From positions 1-64,000 of the forward strand of contig DATBFG010000065.1 of the NCBI GenBank assembly GCA_036558645.1: DNA of 64,000 bases, given 5' to 3'. Source of the DNA: DATBFG01 sp036558645 (GTDB lineage Bacteria > Acidobacteriota > Terriglobia > Terriglobales > Acidobacteriaceae). Positions 59,085-64,000 of the stretch are shown one piece after another (position 1 is the stretch's first letter; each line of letters opens with the position of its first letter). Below the pieces are notes generated by a model. That model did no database searches. It was not told the origin of the DNA and was given only the letters and a program-made list of their open reading frames with translations. The translations under genes and the position numbers were made by a program.

Positions 59085-61481
59085 CTATCCTGTGCTGACC
59101 TGGTCCAGAGGTCCCGCAATCCACTCTGATTTAGAGGGGACTCGCAAGTGAACGGTAGTGCCCCCCATGGGTTTCGATTCGATAGTCAAAGTTCCGTTGG
59201 CCAATTTTGCACGTTCCTGCATGCTTACCAAACCGAGGCCCTGCATGCTCGATGTGGACTTAGGATCGAATCCGATGCCAGTATCGGAAATCGCCAGATG
59301 AATCTCCGAAGGAGTGCTGCGCAGGCGCACTTCAAAGTGCCGGACCTGACTGTACTTTGCCGCATTGTGCAAGGCCTCTTGCAACACCCGGAAGAAACAC
59401 AACGAGAGTTCGTAGGGTAGGTTCAGCGGTCTTTCATCGTGTAAAAATTCAATCCTGAGTTTCTGCTGCGCAGAGAATTCCCTGCAAAAAGCTCGAATAG
59501 CCGCTACCAGACCGAGCACTTCCAACTTTGATGAATGGAGACGGTGCGAGATCGCTTGCAGATCGGCCGAAACGCTACTGGCTTGCTGTAACAGATCACG
59601 GATATGGTCGGCAGGTCGGCTCTCTTCGGTGCCCAGTTCTGCCTTCAATTCTCCCAGGGCAATCGTCATCAATGCCAGTCGCTGTCCAATATCGTCGTGA
59701 AGCTCGCGAGCGATTCGAGCGCGCTCTTGTTCCTGTGCTTCAATCAATCTTCGGTTTACGCTGGAGAGCGCGGCCACCGCCTTTTTCCGCTCGGTGACGT
59801 CCAACACTTCTCCCACAAAGTATTTTGCGCTTCCTTTCAAGCCGCGAATCACCGAACCGCTGCTTTCTGTGAATAAAATTCGGCCGCTCCTGTGTACGCA
59901 GCGTTTCTCGATTTTGCGAAAGCTTTCTCCCCGATTCAGGGCGTTCGCCAAGACCCGTACGAATGAGGGCCAATCTTCGTGAAATATGATCGACTGTACG
60001 GTTTTATTCCGGAGTTCCCCTTCCGAGTATCCTAAGCAGTCGCAAAAGGCGTCGTTGGCGGCGAGAAAATGTCCTCGTGGCGAGACGATAACCATACCCA
60101 CAACTGCATCGCGGAATATGCTGCGAAACCGTTCTTCACTTTCGCGTAGCGTTTCTTCTGCACGCTTCCGTTCAGTGATATCTACTGCAGTGCCGCGAAG
60201 CTGAATAATCTTCCCGGTTGCATCGCGCAAGGCCTCTCCCCTGCCGCGTATCCATCGTGTTGCACCACTAGCGCGCAGAATTTCCAGGTCCAACTCGTAA
60301 AAAGCGCCTGTTCGTAGCGCCTTTTCAACTTCCGATTGCAACGCTCGCCAACTGTCAGCAGTCAGCAACTTTGCATGATCTTCGTAGGTGGGAGCCGGCA
60401 AGGCAGGGTCGAGTGCATAGAGGCGATACAACTCTTGCGACCACGTGACCTTTCCAGTTTTTACGTCCCAAAGCCAGCTTCCCAGGTGACCGACGCGCTG
60501 CGCCTCGATGAGTTCGGCCTCCCGCTGATGCAGCGCCTGCTCGCGGATAAGCTGCTCCCGCACACGCTGACCTTCTTCCCGTTCCGCGATGGTGGCACCC
60601 AGTGTTAATCCCGTGACTGACAACACTCCAAAGAAAATGTCCAGCAGTACGGCGTTCATGAATTGAGTGTTGGCCGAAAACGGACCGGATCCCAAAGCCG
60701 TTTCCAAGGTTGCAATCGTGGCAACGAGCAGAATCGATAATGCCGCTCCGCTTACCTCGAAGCGGATGGCGGCCCACATGATGAATGGGAGCACGCTAAA
60801 CGCAAGGACATGGAGCCTGACATGAAACAAGGAGAGGTCACCGAAGACGAAGAAGCTCGCTGCGATCGAAAGAAGAACTACCACCCCGAGTTCCAGCATT
60901 CGCTTTCGTTCGCGAATTTGTAACAGGGAAGAGAGGGTTAGAAGTAACGGAGTAACTAATAGGACGCCGGTGCCGTCCCCCAGCCAGTAGATAAACCACG
61001 CTGACGCCAGTCCCTCGTACGGCGTGATGTGCGTCGCGTAAAGGACAACAGTGCCGATCAATGAGCTGATCAGGGCGCTTCCCAATGCGCCAAGGAGAAT
61101 AAGTCCGAGCGCGTCCCGCAAACGGGACATCGAACGCTGAAATCCAACCACGCGGTTCAATAAAACGCCCGCAATGAGAGCGGCGAAGGTCGCGCCAGAG
61201 GCTTGCCCAACCGCGGCTGACGGAATGACTGGGCTTAAAAACGCCACTAGCGAGGCTGCTGCAAAGATTCCAGGCCAGATCCGATAGCCGTACATGAGCA
61301 CGGCAGCAACGGCCACACCGTATGCAGGCCAAACCGGTCCCAGGTTGCTGCTTCGAATGCTGGTTGTCGCTTGTCCCAGTTTGCCTGCCACAAAGTAGGC
61401 GACAAACACGATGATGAGTTGTGTCAGGTACTTCGGGAGATCGCTCTCTGCAGCTCTGGGTTTCTCGATGGGAGTGCCCAT
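59085..61481 (-). CDS. MASE1-PAS histidine kinase (NarL-type)
   Basis: 798 aa from ATG 61481; ATG 61508 or 61583 are alternatives. MASE1 membrane domain with about eight helices (15-300), then two PAS domains (about 325-450 and 460-580), HisKA_3 with His595 in RIARELHDDIGQRL and an HATPase domain (ISDTGIGFDPKS). Senses an unknown signal and would phosphorylate a NarL-type response regulator; none is adjacent. Divergent from the TonB gene. Confidence 0.92.
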   Translation of the reverse strand: MGTPIEKPRAAESDLPKYLTQLIIVFVAYFVAGKLGQATTSIRSSNLGPVWPAYGVAVAAVLMYGYRIWPGIFAAASLVAFLSPVIPSAAVGQASGATFAALIAGVLLNRVVGFQRSMSRLRDALGLILLGALGSALISSLIGTVVLYATHITPYEGLASAWFIYWLGDGTGVLLVTPLLLTLSSLLQIRERKRMLELGVVVLLSIAASFFVFGDLSLFHVRLHVLAFSVLPFIMWAAIRFEVSGAALSILLVATIATLETALGSGPFSANTQFMNAVLLDIFFGVLSVTGLTLGATIAEREEGQRVREQLIREQALHQREAELIEAQRVGHLGSWLWDVKTGKVTWSQELYRLYALDPALPAPTYEDHAKLLTADSWRALQSEVEKALRTGAFYELDLEILRASGATRWIRGRGEALRDATGKIIQLRGTAVDITERKRAEETLRESEERFRSIFRDAVVGMVIVSPRGHFLAANDAFCDCLGYSEGELRNKTVQSIIFHEDWPSFVRVLANALNRGESFRKIEKRCVHRSGRILFTESSGSVIRGLKGSAKYFVGEVLDVTERKKAVAALSSVNRRLIEAQEQERARIARELHDDIGQRLALMTIALGELKAELGTEESRPADHIRDLLQQASSVSADLQAISHRLHSSKLEVLGLVAAIRAFCREFSAQQKLRIEFLHDERPLNLPYELSLCFFRVLQEALHNAAKYSQVRHFEVRLRSTPSEIHLAISDTGIGFDPKSTSSMQGLGLVSMQERAKLANGTLTIESKPMGGTTVHLRVPSKSEWIAGPLDQVSTG

Positions 61482-61641
61482 TTTGACCTGCTCCGCAGCA
61501 GCATACATCAAGGTTCGATTCCCACAACAAGAATGATCTGCGCTGTTCAAATCGGCGCGAAGGGCACTGGAATGACCTATCAATTTACATACGTATGACC
61601 GTCTAGAGGCATATACTTGGTGCTGCGCAGGTACTCACGTC

Positions 61642-62529
61642 ATGCCGGTTGCACCCAGTGCGCCGATTGCCGAGGAGCCGTCTGTCGAGACTCCGCAGAG
61701 TCCTGTCATGCCCACCCTAACCGGGGAAGGCTATGGCATCTATCGTGCCAAGCCCACCGCGTTTATTTATTCGTACGTCGCGAATCTGGCAGTTACTGGT
61801 CTGTTGATCTGGTCCGGACATTGGGTGGTTGAGAACCGGGTGCAGATCAAGAACCAGGTGATTTCGCTGGCGTCCGATATCAGTCCCTATGTTCTTCCGG
61901 CATCCAAGACGCAGGCGGGAGGGGGTGGAGGGGGCGGAGACCGCGACAAGCTCCAGGCTTCCAAAGGATCGCCTCCTAAGTTTGCGCGAGATCAGTTCAC
62001 GCCTCCCGTAGTCGTCGTCCGCGACGAAGTTCCAAAACTTCCGATGGACCCCACCGTGGTCGGTCCCCCTTCTATCAAGTTTCCGGTTGCGCAAGTCGGA
62101 GATCCGTTGGCAGGAGTCATGGGTCCGCCGTCAAACGGCACTGGTTCCGGGGGAGGCATCGGTAGTGGGAGCGGGGGCGGAGTTGGCTCAGGAATTGGAC
62201 CGGGAGTTGGTCCAGGTGAAGGCGGCGGGATTGGAGGCGGATTGTACCGTGTGGGCGGCGGTGTGAGCGCGCCTCGTGCGCTCTTCGCGCCTGATCCCGA
62301 ATATTCGGAAGAAGCACGTAAGGCCAAGTATCAGGGTACGGTTATCCTTTATCTGATTGTCGCGGCAGATGGTCGCCCACGCGATATCCGCATCGTCCGG
62401 TCGCTGGGATTGGGTCTCGATGAAAAAGCCATGGAAGCGGTGAAGACCTGGAAGTTCGAGCCTGCCATGAAAGACGGCCATCCCGTCTCGGTGCAGATCA
62501 ATGTGGAAGTGAGCTTCCGTCTGTACTAG
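61642..62529 (+). CDS. TonB-family protein
   Basis: 295 aa. One helix (about 45-60, YVANLAVTGLLIWSG), a Gly-rich linker (about 160-205, with GSGGGIGSGSGGGVGSG) and a C-terminal TonB domain (about 215-295, PDPEYSEEARKAKYQGTVILYLIVAADGRPRDI). It couples inner-membrane energy to outer-membrane receptors in a typical system; no ExbB/ExbD is next to it. Confidence 0.93.
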   Translation: MPVAPSAPIAEEPSVETPQSPVMPTLTGEGYGIYRAKPTAFIYSYVANLAVTGLLIWSGHWVVENRVQIKNQVISLASDISPYVLPASKTQAGGGGGGGDRDKLQASKGSPPKFARDQFTPPVVVVRDEVPKLPMDPTVVGPPSIKFPVAQVGDPLAGVMGPPSNGTGSGGGIGSGSGGGVGSGIGPGVGPGEGGGIGGGLYRVGGGVSAPRALFAPDPEYSEEARKAKYQGTVILYLIVAADGRPRDIRIVRSLGLGLDEKAMEAVKTWKFEPAMKDGHPVSVQINVEVSFRLY

Positions 62530-62630
62530 TCATCACGCAACGCTGATTTTTTGCGAATCTTCCGGAGAATTGTCGGCACACATCGGGGCAGAAAATCCAA
62601 TCTGGGGACTGAGATTCATCAAGTTGACGG

Positions 62631-63098
62631 CTAGGCAGAAGTCCCCGCTTCCTTCAGCGCGCTTTGTCCCTGGTACCACCTGTACACGAAAAAAGCGTGA
62701 ACTCCAAATGCCCAAATGGAAAACATCATCATCAGGGCAATCATGTCCACGGCGTAAAGGCCAATACCCGCCAGAAACGCCCAGCGATGACCACCCCGTC
62801 CGATAAACCCCAGACCGAGAAGAACGACAAGCCAGAGCCCTGCCACGATGTAAAGCACGATGGCGTGAAGTTGACCCAATGGCCTCCCATAAAACAAAAG
62901 AAGATCGATCAATCCAATGTTCACGAGGAAGTTCAATCTGATTGGGAGTAGTCCTGTGCCAAGGGCTGCCAGGCCTGCAGCAAGGAAGAAGAAGTTCGCA
63001 TCGTTTCTACTGTCTGCACGCAAGTCGGTGCGACGGTGCTCATCAGCTACCTTTTGCTCTTCGTTTGTTTGGCCTGCCCCGACGTTCAGTATCTCCAT
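62631..63098 (-). CDS. Hypothetical multi-pass membrane protein
   Basis: 155 aa from ATG 63098 (MEILNVGAGQTNEEQKVADEHR). A hydrophilic N-terminus precedes four hydrophobic segments (NFFFLAAGLAALGTGLL, NIGLIDLLLFY, AIVLYIVAGLWLVVLLGLGFIG, AFLAGIGLYAVDMIALMMMFSIWAFG). No family named. It starts two bases after the M20 peptidase stop, so both probably form an operon. Confidence 0.7.
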   Translation of the reverse strand: MEILNVGAGQTNEEQKVADEHRRTDLRADSRNDANFFFLAAGLAALGTGLLPIRLNFLVNIGLIDLLLFYGRPLGQLHAIVLYIVAGLWLVVLLGLGFIGRGGHRWAFLAGIGLYAVDMIALMMMFSIWAFGVHAFFVYRWYQGQSALKEAGTSA

Positions 63099-63100
63099 TG

Positions 63101-64000
63101 TTATCCCGCCATCGCGTACAGCAACTCCACGTACGCCTTTACGGCGCCATCCATCCCTTGCACCTTTGGATTGCTTGACTCGATCAGGAAATATTCGTTC
63201 GGTGCATGAGCTCCATTGCCATGTCCAAGGCCGAAGCCGCCAGCAGGTAAGTTCAGCGGCTCGCCGGTAAAGACATAACCTGGCCAAGAGCCGGCGCTGC
63301 GTGGCATAACGATAGGATCAATCCCAGCGCGCTTGTATACGGCCAGCTCCGTCTTGATCAGTTGCGCGTCCGGAGATGTGCTATTGGGGTCGTACCCGCC
63401 CGTCATGTTGACTTCGATATCCTCGAAGCCCTGTTTTGCCAAGTGAGCCTTCACAGCCGCCAGCGCTTCATCAGCCTTCATGTCGGGGACCAACCGTAAA
63501 TCGAGCTTCGCCACCGCCCGATGCGGAAGAATCGTCTTGCCGCCTGGTCCGGTATAGCCACCGACAAGGCCTTCGATATTCACGGTTGGTCGAGACATAA
63601 GCATCTCGAGCGACTCTTGCCAGCTCACGTCGTTGATCCAATGTTTGACGCCCATCTGCTTCTTTGCCGTGTTCTCATCCAGGCGCTTGGACGCGGTCGC
63701 GATCATCGCCTTCTCTTGCGCTGATAGCGGACGCGCTTTGTCCGCGAATCCAGGAATAGCCGGAGTATTTCCGTCGGGTGTGACCAGTGTGTTTAGCGCC
63801 TTGACCAGATGCCATGCGGGACTATCTACACGTGCCTTTTCGCTCGAATGCAGATCGGCTGCTGGTCCGCGTCCCCATTTTTCTCCGCTCGAGACGAGTT
63901 CGAGTTCCACGACACCCTTGGCGCCCAACTCCATGGTGACGCCTCCGTCCAGATCTTGCCCCGCATCCGGCAGAAAAATTCCCATCGACTTCTTCAGCGC
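63101..64000 (-). CDS. M20-family metallopeptidase, truncated at the window edge
   Basis: 300 residues of a longer protein; the 5' end lies beyond 64000. The visible part includes EGLVGGYTGPGGKTILPHRAVAKLDLRLVP, typical of the M20 dimerisation domain, and GGFGLGHGNGAHAPNEYFLIESS near the end, which gives the last metal His. Family members (carboxypeptidase G2, ArgE, DapE, dipeptidases) split amide bonds with zinc. The exact enzyme cannot be told without the N-terminus. Confidence 0.88.
   Translation of the reverse strand, partial: ALKKSMGIFLPDAGQDLDGGVTMELGAKGVVELELVSSGEKWGRGPAADLHSSEKARVDSPAWHLVKALNTLVTPDGNTPAIPGFADKARPLSAQEKAMIATASKRLDENTAKKQMGVKHWINDVSWQESLEMLMSRPTVNIEGLVGGYTGPGGKTILPHRAVAKLDLRLVPDMKADEALAAVKAHLAKQGFEDIEVNMTGGYDPNSTSPDAQLIKTELAVYKRAGIDPIVMPRSAGSWPGYVFTGEPLNLPAGGFGLGHGNGAHAPNEYFLIESSNPKVQGMDGAVKAYVELLYAMAG

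Noticed and set aside
60838..61530. Minus-strand frame (230 codons) overlapping the histidine kinase in another frame
   Set aside because: The MASE1 membrane domain in the other frame is unmistakable; this frame is Cys/Arg/His-rich noise.

Overview
The window looks like chromosomal DNA of an acidobacterium, probably class Terriglobia near the Koribacter/Terriglobales group. This is an inference from content. Signs are a PadR regulator coupled to a long orphan MacB/FtsX-type permease of the acidobacterial duplicated kind, a fused 3-dehydroquinate dehydratase/shikimate dehydrogenase, an AMIN/FecR-like secreted protein, a MASE1 histidine kinase, and intergenic palindromic repeats (CCCAGCGCTTYAGCGCTGGG with GTCCCGTAGGGAC). 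No rRNA, IS element, prophage or CRISPR array was seen.

Layout. 1-8.8 kb: rhomboid-TPR protein, DMT exporter, small proteins including a 56-aa Trm112-like zinc protein, folD, coaE, a DegP/HtrA protease, an MmcQ/YjbR protein and a cation-efflux protein. 9.0-12.1 kb: tRNA-Tyr, then the fatty-acid block yceD-rpmF-plsX-fabD behind a good sigma70-type promoter. 12.3-13.3 kb: a YncE-like beta-propeller. 13.3-18.4 kb: an accessory island of repeats and toxin-antitoxin genes. Its core is an operon of an unknown 148-aa protein, a HicB-type antitoxin with a long tail, a SecB-like chaperone and a small CxxC protein. It also holds a proline-rich membrane protein and a VapBC pair. 18.4-22.8 kb: a four-gene efflux operon (tetR, HlyD-type adaptor, ABC ATPase, ABC-2 permease) with four-base overlaps and a TetR-type operator. 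22.9-28.1 kb: thrC, a MoaD/ThiS-like gene and hom, a PilZ-like protein and ddl. 28.2-34.7 kb: a CsgG-like lipoprotein-type gene, then arginase, asnS, a sugar isomerase and ggt in one direction. 34.8-42.6 kb: GT39-like membrane transferase, GH5 glycosidase, two-subunit molybdenum oxidoreductase, aldo/keto reductase, a YfgM-like TPR protein and a DksA/TraR zinc-finger protein. 43.4-49.9 kb: a lone GvpL/GvpF protein, AroDE fusion, a secreted protein, AMMECR1, pgsA and glutamate dehydrogenase. 50-64 kb: PadR plus permease, cytochrome c, MBL hydrolase, trpE, trpG, PilZ, an AMIN/FecR protein, the MASE1-PAS kinase, a TonB protein and a truncated M20 peptidase.

The best candidate for an under-described system is the 13.5-15.3 kb operon. 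It has the order expected of a toxin-antitoxin-chaperone (TAC) module, but its first gene is not a recognisable toxin. I propose it as a diverged HicA-like toxin from predicted secondary structure only. Second is the MoaD/ThiS-like protein with residues beyond its Gly-Gly, fused by overlap into a threonine/homoserine operon. Gene calls rest on motifs read by eye; no database search was run.
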